From assembly GCA_002729525.1 (NCBI GenBank), contig PBYI01000027.1, forward strand, positions 30,507 to 78,293: a stretch of DNA of 47,787 nucleotides, written 5' to 3'. The notes below the pieces were generated by a model. It was not told where the DNA came from. It made no database searches and saw only the letters and a program-made list of their open reading frames with translations. This DNA comes from Nocardioides sp. (GTDB taxonomy: Bacteria > Actinomycetota > Actinomycetes > Propionibacteriales > Nocardioidaceae). Below, one piece after another: positions 33,974 through 40,331 of the stretch. The position numbers and the translations under genes are program-made. Position 1 is the stretch's first letter. Every line of letters begins with the position of its first letter.

Positions 33974-34021
33974 ATGGCAACGACTTGGCCCGTACGGCGC
34001 CCGGCTGGTGGCCCGCGATGA
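33974..34021 (+). CDS. Possible 15-residue leader peptide
   Basis: MATTWPVRRPAGGPR, starting at the conserved ATG of site D and ending in an ATGA overlap with the gene at 34018. Leader peptides of this kind hand ribosomes to the next gene. It has no strong ribosome site of its own and would rely on leaderless initiation. Confidence 0.4.
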   Translation: MATTWPVRRPAGGPR

Positions 34022-35424
34022 CGGTCTCCACCTATGGCGAGCACGCCGAGAACGCGGCCCAGGCGCTGAACAACCTGATCCGCGATGACGTGATCCCGGC
34101 CGACGAGGCCGCGGTCGACCAGCTGCTGCATTGCCGCGAGGCCGTGGTCGACGCGCTGCGGCAGCGGCTTTACGACGTCGGCCAGGACAGCTGGTACCCG
34201 CCGCCGGACCACCTGCCAGCTCGTACGCCGAAGCCGACACTGGCTGGGCTGGACGAGAAGCTGGCGACGCTGGTGGACAACATCGCCTTCGCACTCCCCA
34301 CGCTCCCCCTCGACGAACGCCGCTCCCCCGCCGCCCACCTCACTCCCGCCTCGTCAGATCCGACAGTCGAGTCGTGGCGAGCGGCGGCCATCGAGCTGAT
34401 GGCGGCCTCGCATGCACTCTCGGCATCCGCGGAACAGCCGTGGGGAACCGACCCGGCAGCCGGCTGGTGGGTGATGCGCGACGTGTCGGTGGCCCTAGAA
34501 GCGGTCGTCGTGCTCGACTCCCGCCTTGAGGAGGTCGGCCTGCTGGCTGAGCATCAGCGACCGGATGACGCGATGAGGCTGGACGAGAAGCGCATGGTGC
34601 TCTCCCAGACAGCCCGGGTCGCGACGTGGCATGCCACGAGCGCGAGCCCCGAAGCGGCCACCCCTCGCCTGCGGCAGGCGGCGCCGTCGACGGTGGTGGA
34701 GCCGGTGTCGCTGGTCTCGACGCCCGACGACCTGGCGGCCGCACAGCAACGCCTTGCCCGGTTCCTGCGCCCACTCCATGCCTCCGACGCGTTCTACGCC
34801 GCTGAGCCTGAGATCACCGCCGACTCCGCGCGGCAGGTTACGGCCAGCCAGCTCTACCTGTGTCGTGCGTTCGCGAAGGCCGCCGGCCAGTCGGTCAAGA
34901 CCGGCAAGTTCGCGGCGCTCTTCGAAGAACGCGCCGAGGTGCTGGAGTCGTTGCAGCCCCAGATCAGCCACTTGCTCGACGTCTCCGAGGTACGGGACCC
35001 GAACATGCGCCGCTTCTGGCAGCAAAGCGAGCTCACGACCGCGGTGGCCCGGATGGAAGACCAAGGCGTGCCGATCCGGCTGCAGCCCACGCAGTTGGTC
35101 GAGCTGGCCAAGGCAACCCACGAGGTCACCCACGCCCTGGGCAAGGCACTGCGCCGCGAACTGCTACGTACCAACAGCAACCTGCGTGACGGCAACCCTC
35201 GTCACGCGGACGGGCCTGTCCGGGTCGGACGACGCTCGCGGCTGGAGGCCACCCTCACCGATCTGATCAACATGCCAGCACCCAAGTTGCTGGTCGCACA
35301 GTTCAACAACCCGCTGCAACGGGCCGCTCTGCGTCGGACCCTCGACATGACGCCGACCGCGTCGCAGCCACCGTCCCCATTCCCCGCCGCGCGCAGCCTC
35401 GGCACGAGCGGCTACGTCCAGTGA
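34018..35424 (+). CDS. Hypothetical element protein, helical
   Basis: 468 residues from the ATG at 34018, chosen because it overlaps the leader frame stop; the open frame continues a little upstream. The sequence is almost entirely helical (VDQLLHCREAVVDALRQRLY, ALEAVVVLDSRLEEVGLLAE, DLAAAQQRLARFLRPLHASD, SLQPQISHLLDVSEVRDP) with Pro-rich linkers. It resembles element-specific proteins of unknown function next to excisionase genes. No catalytic motif seen. A GAGAGAGGGG sequence after its stop serves the next gene. Confidence 0.6.
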   Translation: MTVSTYGEHAENAAQALNNLIRDDVIPADEAAVDQLLHCREAVVDALRQRLYDVGQDSWYPPPDHLPARTPKPTLAGLDEKLATLVDNIAFALPTLPLDERRSPAAHLTPASSDPTVESWRAAAIELMAASHALSASAEQPWGTDPAAGWWVMRDVSVALEAVVVLDSRLEEVGLLAEHQRPDDAMRLDEKRMVLSQTARVATWHATSASPEAATPRLRQAAPSTVVEPVSLVSTPDDLAAAQQRLARFLRPLHASDAFYAAEPEITADSARQVTASQLYLCRAFAKAAGQSVKTGKFAALFEERAEVLESLQPQISHLLDVSEVRDPNMRRFWQQSELTTAVARMEDQGVPIRLQPTQLVELAKATHEVTHALGKALRRELLRTNSNLRDGNPRHADGPVRVGRRSRLEATLTDLINMPAPKLLVAQFNNPLQRAALRRTLDMTPTASQPPSPFPAARSLGTSGYVQ

Positions 35425-35439
35425 GAGAGGGGACCTGCC

Positions 35440-35742
35440 GTGTGTCGTCCGTCCAAGGCCGAACTCCAGGCCCGCCGCCGAACAGTCGGCCAGCAGCCTC
35501 CATCGAGCTCGACTGGCAACACCACGACGGCTGCCAAGCCAGGGAAGACCACGACTCAGCGCAGCCATCCCCCTCCGGAACAGCGCCCCGCGCATCCGGT
35601 CGCCATGCCGGTCGATTCCGACGGAGTTGCCCAGTTCGACCCGTTGCTGGCAGCGGAACAAGTTGCCCCGTGGCTTGCGCCAGCCGAAGGCCAACCGGGA
35701 ACACGTAACGACAGCCCGGCTGGCCCTGGGATGAGGGACTGA
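35440..35742 (+). CDS. Degenerate excisionase-like paralog
   Basis: 100 residues from a GTG with a GAGAGAGGGG ribosome site. The N-terminal half is disordered, Ser/Thr/Pro-rich; the second half contains FDPLLAAEQVAPWLAPAEG, which aligns with YDPLLTVDQVSDWLGVPKG of the next gene's helix-turn-helix. The helices after that point are missing. It looks like a duplicate of the excisionase that lost its recognition helix, and could act as a competing partner. No other family fits. Confidence 0.55.
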   Translation: MCRPSKAELQARRRTVGQQPPSSSTGNTTTAAKPGKTTTQRSHPPPEQRPAHPVAMPVDSDGVAQFDPLLAAEQVAPWLAPAEGQPGTRNDSPAGPGMRD

Positions 35743-35748
35743 ACCACC

Positions 35749-36144
35749 ATGGCACGACCAACTGCGGCACAGAGGCAGGCACGAGCGGTACTCGATGCGC
35801 GAGAGAAGTCAGCCACGGAGAGGGCGGAGCAGGCCCACTCGGCAGAACTCTCGGCACCGACCGGCGCGCCCGGCCGGTCAGCGTCCCCGTCGACGCACGG
35901 TCCCGCCTACGACCCGCTCCTGACCGTCGACCAGGTGTCGGACTGGCTAGGCGTCCCCAAGGGCACGCTGTACCAGTGGCGGAGCCGAAGCCGAGGACCG
36001 CGCGCGATCAAGGTCGGCAACGGCATCCGTTACCGGCGCAGTGAGATCGAGAACTACCTCGACCTCCACACCGACGCGCGCCCGCCTGATCTGGGTACGA
36101 TTTCCGATCCACCACCGCCACGGAGAAGTCACCATGTCTCGTAA
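35749..36144 (+). CDS. Excisionase-like DNA-binding protein (Xis)
   Basis: 131 residues. A disordered start precedes a MerR/AlpA-type helix-turn-helix at about residues 53-105: YDPLLTVDQVSDWLGVPKGT, LYQWRSRSRGPRAIKVGNGI, RYRRSEIENYLDLH. This is the standard layout of recombination directionality factors that bind near attachment sites and favour excision. It ends 48 bases before the integrase gene, as expected for a xis-int pair, and six bases separate it from the paralog upstream. Confidence 0.82.
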   Translation: MARPTAAQRQARAVLDAREKSATERAEQAHSAELSAPTGAPGRSASPSTHGPAYDPLLTVDQVSDWLGVPKGTLYQWRSRSRGPRAIKVGNGIRYRRSEIENYLDLHTDARPPDLGTISDPPPPRRSHHVS

Positions 36145-36192
36145 CTCAAATGCCCTGGGAGTCAGCTCGTTGCGTTCGCGTGAGGCCGGCCG

Positions 36193-37374
36193 GTGAGCGG
36201 TCGGCCGCCGATGCCCCCTGGGACCTGGGGGAAGATCAGCGTCACGCGGACCAAGACCGGGACCTACCAGGCCGAGGCTCGCTATGCCCTCTTCAGTGGC
36301 CGTGTAGCCAAGCGGCGCGCTCGCGCTCACAGCGAGTCGGCCGCCCGAACCGCCCTCATCCAGAAACTGCAGGCCCTGAAGGGTTCAGATGTGGGGGACG
36401 GCGAACTGACCCCACAGAGGTCGATCGCCGAGTTGGCCGCCTTCTGGCTGAAGGAGAAGGAGGTCGACAACAAAGTCAGCGCCAATTCGCTGCGCGCCTA
36501 TCGGAGCGTGGTGAACAACCAGGTGCTTCCGGCAATCGGGCGGCGGAGAATCGCCGACTGCCGCACAAGTGTCATCGACCGAGTCATCAAGGACCGCGCC
36601 GCGACTGGAGCGGACGTGACGAAGCTGCGGAACGCGCTGCACCAGATGTTCGGCGTCGCAGTCCGGCATGACGCCGTCCCGGCTAACCCGGTCAAGGAGG
36701 TCGCTCGGATCTCACGGCCGCGGAAGGAGATCACCTACCTCGACCTCGAGCAGGTCAACCAGGTCCGTGCGCTCATCGACACCGAGATGAAGCGCAAGCG
36801 ACCCGGGCCGCGGATGTCGGCCGACCTCCGCGACATCGTCGACCTGATGCTCGCCACTGGATGTCGCATCGGCGAAGCAGCCGGCTTCATCTACCCCGAG
36901 ATTGACCTCTCCTCCGAGACCCCGACCCTGACAGTGTCGGGCACGATCGTCACCGAGACCGGTAAGGGGACGTTCCGCCAGCCGTGGACGAAATCGGACG
37001 CCGGCTACCGGACCCTGTTTCTCCCACCATTCGCCGTCGACATCCTGATGCGCCGGATGATCGAGAGTCCCGCGAATAGGAACGGCGCGGTCTTTACGAC
37101 CCGCAACGGAACGTGGCGTCAGGTCTCCAACTGGGAACGGTTGTGGAACCGGGTAGTCGATGGCACCGCCTACGACTGGGTCACGTTCCATACCTTCCGC
37201 AAGTCGGTCGCGACGCTGATCGACCAGACGGTCGACTCGAAGGCGGCGCAAGCCCAACTGGGTCACGCCAACGAGGACATCACGCTGGAGCACTACATCC
37301 ACAAGGCCAAGGTCGCGCCTGACCTGACCGACTACCTCGAACGGTTCCGGCCGCCCATTACGCCAAAGACGTGA
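36193..37374 (+). CDS. Tyrosine recombinase integrase
   Basis: 393 residues. Arm-binding N-terminus with the WGKISVTRTKTGTYQAEARY motif, core-binding SAM-like domain (about 80-180), then the catalytic domain with the active-site residues in place: Arg in ATGCRIGEAAG, Lys in the beta hairpin region, His-x-x-Arg in FHTFRKS, the later His in QLGHANEDI, and Tyr in TLEHYIHKA. It is the last gene of the element, 199 bases from the tRNA 3' fragment, and follows the excisionase gene. Start is a GTG; ATG 36208 is an alternative. Intact and likely functional. Confidence 0.92.
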   Translation: MSGRPPMPPGTWGKISVTRTKTGTYQAEARYALFSGRVAKRRARAHSESAARTALIQKLQALKGSDVGDGELTPQRSIAELAAFWLKEKEVDNKVSANSLRAYRSVVNNQVLPAIGRRRIADCRTSVIDRVIKDRAATGADVTKLRNALHQMFGVAVRHDAVPANPVKEVARISRPRKEITYLDLEQVNQVRALIDTEMKRKRPGPRMSADLRDIVDLMLATGCRIGEAAGFIYPEIDLSSETPTLTVSGTIVTETGKGTFRQPWTKSDAGYRTLFLPPFAVDILMRRMIESPANRNGAVFTTRNGTWRQVSNWERLWNRVVDGTAYDWVTFHTFRKSVATLIDQTVDSKAAQAQLGHANEDITLEHYIHKAKVAPDLTDYLERFRPPITPKT

Positions 37375-37406
37375 CGAGGCCCCACTCGGCGCCCGCCCCA
37401 CTCGAG

Positions 37407-37438
37407 AGTGCCCTCGCTGTGTTCACGGCGAGGGCACT
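37407..37438. terminator. Hairpin after the integrase
   Basis: AGTGCCCTCGC (37407-37417) and GCGAGGGCACT (37428-37438) form a perfect 11-bp stem with a 10-base loop. It begins 33 bases after the integrase stop. There is no clear T-run, so termination efficiency is uncertain. Confidence 0.6.
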
Positions 37439-37526
37439 TGCATGTTCGCGCCCGGGGGGACGCGCGCTAAGTGCCCACACAAAGAGCCCAATTTCCGCCC
37501 ACTTATCGCTTTTGGTCAGAAACCTG

Positions 37527-37568
37527 AAAGGCCCTCTGACCAGCGTTTCCGCTGGTCAGAGGGCCTTT
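37527..37568. terminator. Strong bidirectional terminator hairpin
   Basis: A perfect 19-bp stem: AAAGGCCCTCTGACCAGCG (37527-37545) with its exact complement at 37550-37568, loop TTTC. A-runs on one side and T-runs on the other make it bidirectional. It lies just downstream of the 3' end of the minus-strand tRNA fragment, where a tRNA terminator is expected. Confidence 0.8.
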
Positions 37569-37572
37569 CTTC

Positions 37573-37607
37573 GTAGCGGGGGCAGGATTTGAACCTGCGA
37601 CCTCTGG
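37573..37607 (-). other. tRNA 3' fragment, probable attachment core
   Basis: On the minus strand the sequence carries a T-arm (GCAGG, loop TTCAAAT, CCTGC) followed by an acceptor strand CCCCGCTAC, the classic 3' part of a tRNA. Immediately 5' of it (higher coordinates) there is no matching acceptor strand AGCGGGG and no D-arm, and the anticodon region is reduced to CTGGA-TG-TCCAG. It is therefore a fragment, and the isotype cannot be read because the anticodon is absent. Integrases of this type recombine in tRNA 3' ends, so this is the likely att site. See findings for orientation. Confidence 0.65.
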
Positions 37608-37958
37608 ACATCCAGCGCGAGCGGACGCGAGTTGGCCAGCGTTTGCTGGCCTATGAGCATTCGTGCGCTGACCTGCGCGAACGCTGGTGAGGACAGTCGT
37701 GTTGGGCTGGTACTTCTTGTTCGGATGTGACCTCGAAGGGCCATTCTTGCTGTGGTTTTCGGGGCCTAAACGCGGCACGGTTCGAATCTCAGTTCCTTTG
37801 CGTGCCGCCCTACCCCTTTCTTCGAACCCGACGGGCGCCAGATGCCGGGCGAGGCAAGCCGGTTCGCGGCCTCGCCCAGGTTCATTATGGAGCGAGTCAC
37901 TGCCTCCTGAGGCGGAGCGTCGGCGAGACGTCTGGTCCTTCAGTGAGCGGCGCGGCGG
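37608..37958. other. Boundary region without a gene
   Basis: 351 bases between the att fragment and the decayed csoR-like gene. A short hairpin (GGCCAGC/GCTGGCC at 37634-37640 and 37645-37651) resembles the loop end of the neighbouring terminator. The remainder is less GC-rich than the surroundings (about 37690-37760 has TTCTTGTT and GGTTTTCG). No coding bias in any frame; probably island junction DNA. Confidence 0.4.
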
Positions 37959-38223
37959 TCAGGCAAGAGCGAGAAACAGCTTCTCCATCTTCTTGACGTC
38001 AATGCCGTCGAGCCCTTCGTCGCTGTCGACCAAGCACTGCTGCAGTCCGGTGGCCACGATGGCGTAGCCGGCGCGGGCGAGGGCCTTATTGACGGCGGTG
38101 AGCTGGGTGAGGACGGACTCGCAGTCCGTCCTCCTCCATCATCCGGATGACGCTGGCGAGGTGGCCATTGGCGCGCTTCATGCGGGTGATGATCGCTTTG
38201 ATCTCGGTGGGTTCGAGGTCCAT
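37959..38223 (-). pseudogene. CsoR/CstR-family repressor gene with a frameshift
   Basis: The family is clear from both halves: MDLEPTEIKAIITRMKRANG and HLASVIRMMEE in the first frame, then DCESVLTQLTAVNKALARAG, YAIVATGLQQCLVDSDEGLD and DVKKMEKLFLALA in another. Between MMEE and DCES the frame changes; two bases missing near 38130 (GRD expected) would explain it. In the first frame translation ends at a TAA about 95 bases from the gene end. Only two Cys are present; the His position of copper-sensing CsoR is Gly here, which suggests a CstR-like persulfide sensor. It starts at the DUF302 stop (TGATG). Confidence 0.7.
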
Positions 38224-38633
38224 CAGTTTTCCTCCAATGCGGCCAGGGCCGCGGTCAGCCGCTGTCGTGCGTCGGTCGCGACGATGCGCAGTGTGTCGCC
38301 GGCCTGGCCTTGGCCGGCGAGGGACATCATGGCGTCGGGGTCGAAGGCCTCGACGACGGTGGTGGTGTCGTCCACGGCTCGGACGACGACGTTGCAGGGC
38401 AGCAGCGCGGCGATCGACGGGTCGGCCTCGAGCGCCTGGTGGGCCAGCTGCGGTCGGCAGGCCCCCAGGATGACCTGGGGTGCGACGTCGACGTCGAGCT
38501 TCGCCTTCAGCGTCGCCTTGAGGTCGATCTCGGCGAGGATGCCGAATCCGGCGGCCGAGAGCTCGGCACGCACTGCCTCGACGGTTTCGTCGTAGGGGCG
38601 GCGCACCGTGGTCTTGAGCGTGTACTGCGTCAT
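38223..38633 (-). CDS. DUF302-family protein
   Basis: 136 residues (MTQYTLKTTVRRPYDETVEA at the start). Typical landmarks: RAELSAAGFGILAEIDLKAT, LGACRPQLAHQALEADPSIA, LLPCNVVVRAVDDTTTVVEAF. The Cys in LGACRP and in LLPCNV are the conserved pair of the family. DUF302 proteins often sit with CsoR/CstR repressors and rhodanese genes. This gene is intact, although both neighbours are damaged. The CsoR-like operator lies upstream of it. Confidence 0.85.
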   Translation of the reverse strand: MTQYTLKTTVRRPYDETVEAVRAELSAAGFGILAEIDLKATLKAKLDVDVAPQVILGACRPQLAHQALEADPSIAALLPCNVVVRAVDDTTTVVEAFDPDAMMSLAGQGQAGDTLRIVATDARQRLTAALAALEEN

Positions 38634-38693
38634 GGGTCACTTCCTCCCGGGTACCGATCACGAGGCCCGTGGCTGGCGTGCATCCACAATTAT

Positions 38694-38717
38694 ACAACCC
38701 CCCTGGGGGATGTGTTG
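38694..38717. promoter_or_regulatory. CsoR/CstR-type operator
   Basis: ACAACCCCCC-TGGGGGATGTGTTGT: a pseudo-palindrome with a central C/G tract flanked by ACAA and TTGT. This is the form of CsoR/CstR operators and lies between the divergent DUF302-csoR-like and rhodanese-like genes. It would have controlled both directions. Confidence 0.6.
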
Positions 38718-38751
38718 TGCAGTTCGACGAGCCAGCAAAAGGAGTCCGTCT

Positions 38752-38952
38752 ATGCGTGAAACCAATGTCAATCAGCTCGCTGCGGCGCTCGATCAGGGCG
38801 CGGCCGTGGTCGACGTCCGTGAGCCTGGGGAGTTCCGCGATGACAGCACTGGCCGGCAGTCCGGTCGACCAGCCGAGCCATCCCGGCTCACAACCTTTGG
38901 AAAGGAACCGTCCTCCATGAGCGACATCAACCACACACCGTCCAGGGCATGA
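38752..38952 (+). pseudogene. Truncated rhodanese-like gene fused out of register to a CopZ-like start
   Basis: The first part reads as a rhodanese domain (VNQLAAALDQGAAVVDVREP then GEF), but it stops resembling one right after GEF, where the substrate loop and active-site Cys should follow. The frame runs on through unrelated residues and joins the start of the next gene (SSMSDINHT). A deletion has removed most of the domain. Rhodaneses handle sulfane sulfur, matching the CstR-like repressor. Confidence 0.65.
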
Positions 38953-39120
38953 CCTGCGCCAGCTGCGCCACCGAGGTCAGCACCGCCGTCAACCAGGTCC
39001 CCGGAGTCATCGCCATCCGACGTGGACCTGGCCACCGGCACACTTGAGGTCACCGGCCCGGACGCCGAGGACGGCGCGCTCCGCGCGGCCATCACCGAGG
39101 CCGGCTACCAAGTCAGCTGA
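38917..39120 (+). pseudogene. CopZ-like HMA copper chaperone gene with two indels
   Basis: The HMA fold is readable: MSDINHT, then QGMTCASCATEVSTAVNQVP, then DVDLATGTLEVTGPDAEDGA and LRAAITEAGYQVS. The metal site CxxC (TCASC) is intact. The frame breaks twice: an extra AC in the run CCACACACC near 38930 (which leads to a TGA at 38950), and an extra C at about 39030 (ATCCGAC for ATCGAC). The two insertions add three bases, so beginning and end share a frame but the middle does not. An AAAGGA ribosome site precedes the ATG. Confidence 0.75.
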
Positions 39121-39383
39121 CCTGGTAGCCCCATCGCACAGCGTCGCCGCCGACAACCGGTGGCGACGCTGTCGCACCCCCGAGAAGGATCTTCCACCTG
39201 TTTGGCGCCGGCGCGTTCCTCGACCGCAGCCAGGTCACCGCCGAGGACGCCGGTTTCATGCAGTTGCTGATTCCGCTCCATTGCCGGCGGTCACTCGTTC
39301 GGAGGGCCCCGAACTACGCGACGTTCGGGACTTGACCGGGGGTCGAGGTCAGAAGGGCGCAGCCCGAGAGTTCCCAGATGCCG
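39121..39383. other. Intergenic region after the CopZ-like remnant
   Basis: An inverted repeat AGCGTCGCC/GGCGACGCT at about 39138-39168 follows the CopZ-like stop and may be a terminator. A stretch near 39210-39280 (FLDRSQVTAEDAGFMQLLIP) reads like the fragment of another protein, without start or continuation. Nothing further. Confidence 0.4.
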
Positions 39384-40181
39384 TCACTCGCGGTTCCCCG
39401 CGAGGTGCGACGCGGCATGGGGTCCGTACTGGGATCGCATGATTTCGCGGAGCACCTTCAGGCTGCGCTGAAGCTGCCTGTTCTCTTCAATGTCGGGATT
39501 GGCGGCAACCACGTCGTCCAATCGGCGTAGGGCAGGACCCAGCGACAGGCGAGGATCGTTCTCGCGGAACCAGAAGGTCTCGGTGTTCTGCACGAGGTCG
39601 ACGCTGACGGCAGCCAAGCGCGTAGCCCACGACCGAACGACGGAGGACGGTTGCACGGGGGGACTCGCTCCGTAGTCCTCAAGCGTGGTCCACACATCCA
39701 AGGACAGGCTGCGACGTCGGCTCAAGGCTGGGTAGATCTGGGTGAGCCACGTGATGGCAGCTGTGATGACGCCGAAGCCCAGCAAGCCCTCGAGGGGAGC
39801 CAACCACCTCCAGGATGGGTCTTGGATGACGACGTCACCCAAGCCGAGGGTCGATGCCGAGACGGCCGACAGGTACAGCGCGTCAACGAATGGAATGCCC
39901 TGGGGGGAGCCACTTCCGTAGCTCGCACCTTCCGGAACCAGCGGTACCAGGATCAGAGCGAAGCCTGCAATGAGCAGCAGTAGCCACGCTACGACGGTGA
40001 GCAGCACCCCGGAAGGCCCAGCCAGCAGACGGGCACGTTGGCCAAGGTGGATGCACACGACCCAGGCTGCGCGACAGATGAACGACGCGAGTCCGCCGTG
40101 TCCGCCGGGGTGGAAAAGGGTGTGGAAGACGTCTCGAAGGGTCAACCCGACAAGCGCGACACCCAAGATGGCTACCACCAC
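39384..40181 (-). CDS. Two-TM potassium-channel-like protein with a TLGLGD filter
   Basis: 265 residues. Several hydrophobic segments occupy the first 140 residues: VAILGVALVGLTL, VLLTVVAWLLLLIAGFALI, then a pore-loop region ending in YLSAVSASTLGLGDVVI, then LEGLLGFGVITAAITWLTQI. The pore motif TLGLGD replaces the K+ filter TVGYGD: the second Gly and the Asp are kept, Tyr is Leu. The C-terminal about 110 residues form a soluble domain (SLSLDVWTTLEDYGASPP, FRENDPRLSLGPALRRLDD). Function as a channel is likely but selectivity is uncertain. It lies 150 bases downstream of nuoN on the same strand. Confidence 0.7.
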   Translation of the reverse strand: MVVAILGVALVGLTLRDVFHTLFHPGGHGGLASFICRAAWVVCIHLGQRARLLAGPSGVLLTVVAWLLLLIAGFALILVPLVPEGASYGSGSPQGIPFVDALYLSAVSASTLGLGDVVIQDPSWRWLAPLEGLLGFGVITAAITWLTQIYPALSRRRSLSLDVWTTLEDYGASPPVQPSSVVRSWATRLAAVSVDLVQNTETFWFRENDPRLSLGPALRRLDDVVAANPDIEENRQLQRSLKVLREIMRSQYGPHAASHLAGNRE

Positions 40182-40331
40182 GGTGTCACCGACCCTCGGG
40201 GGGTGTCATGGCGGAGGTCACGGCTACGAGAGTAGTCACCCGTCGCGGTTCGGGGCCACGGCCACACCTGCTCGGCTGAGCGCCACGTCGGTGGCGGTTG
40301 CGTCTCCCACGGGCAGCAGTGCGTTGCGTGT

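Noticed and set aside
1..37600. Conjugation genes (relaxase, VirB4, TraG-like)
   Set aside because: I looked for P-loop and relaxase-type proteins. Only TadA, the ISP enzyme, the methyltransferase-helicase and the ATPase fragment carry P-loops. Transfer genes, if any, lie outside the window.
37573..37680. Complete tRNA gene
   Set aside because: Only the T-arm and acceptor 3' strand are present. No 5' acceptor strand, D-arm or anticodon loop can be folded from the adjoining bases.
37503..37778. Minus-strand frame with SQVQILPP-like residues
   Set aside because: This is the well-known spurious translation of a tRNA 3' end, not a protein.
40296..40307. GGTTGCGTCTCC near the end of the nuoN-channel gap
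   Set aside because: Resembles the second promoter box, but GTCCGAT is missing 20 bases upstream. Not counted as a copy.
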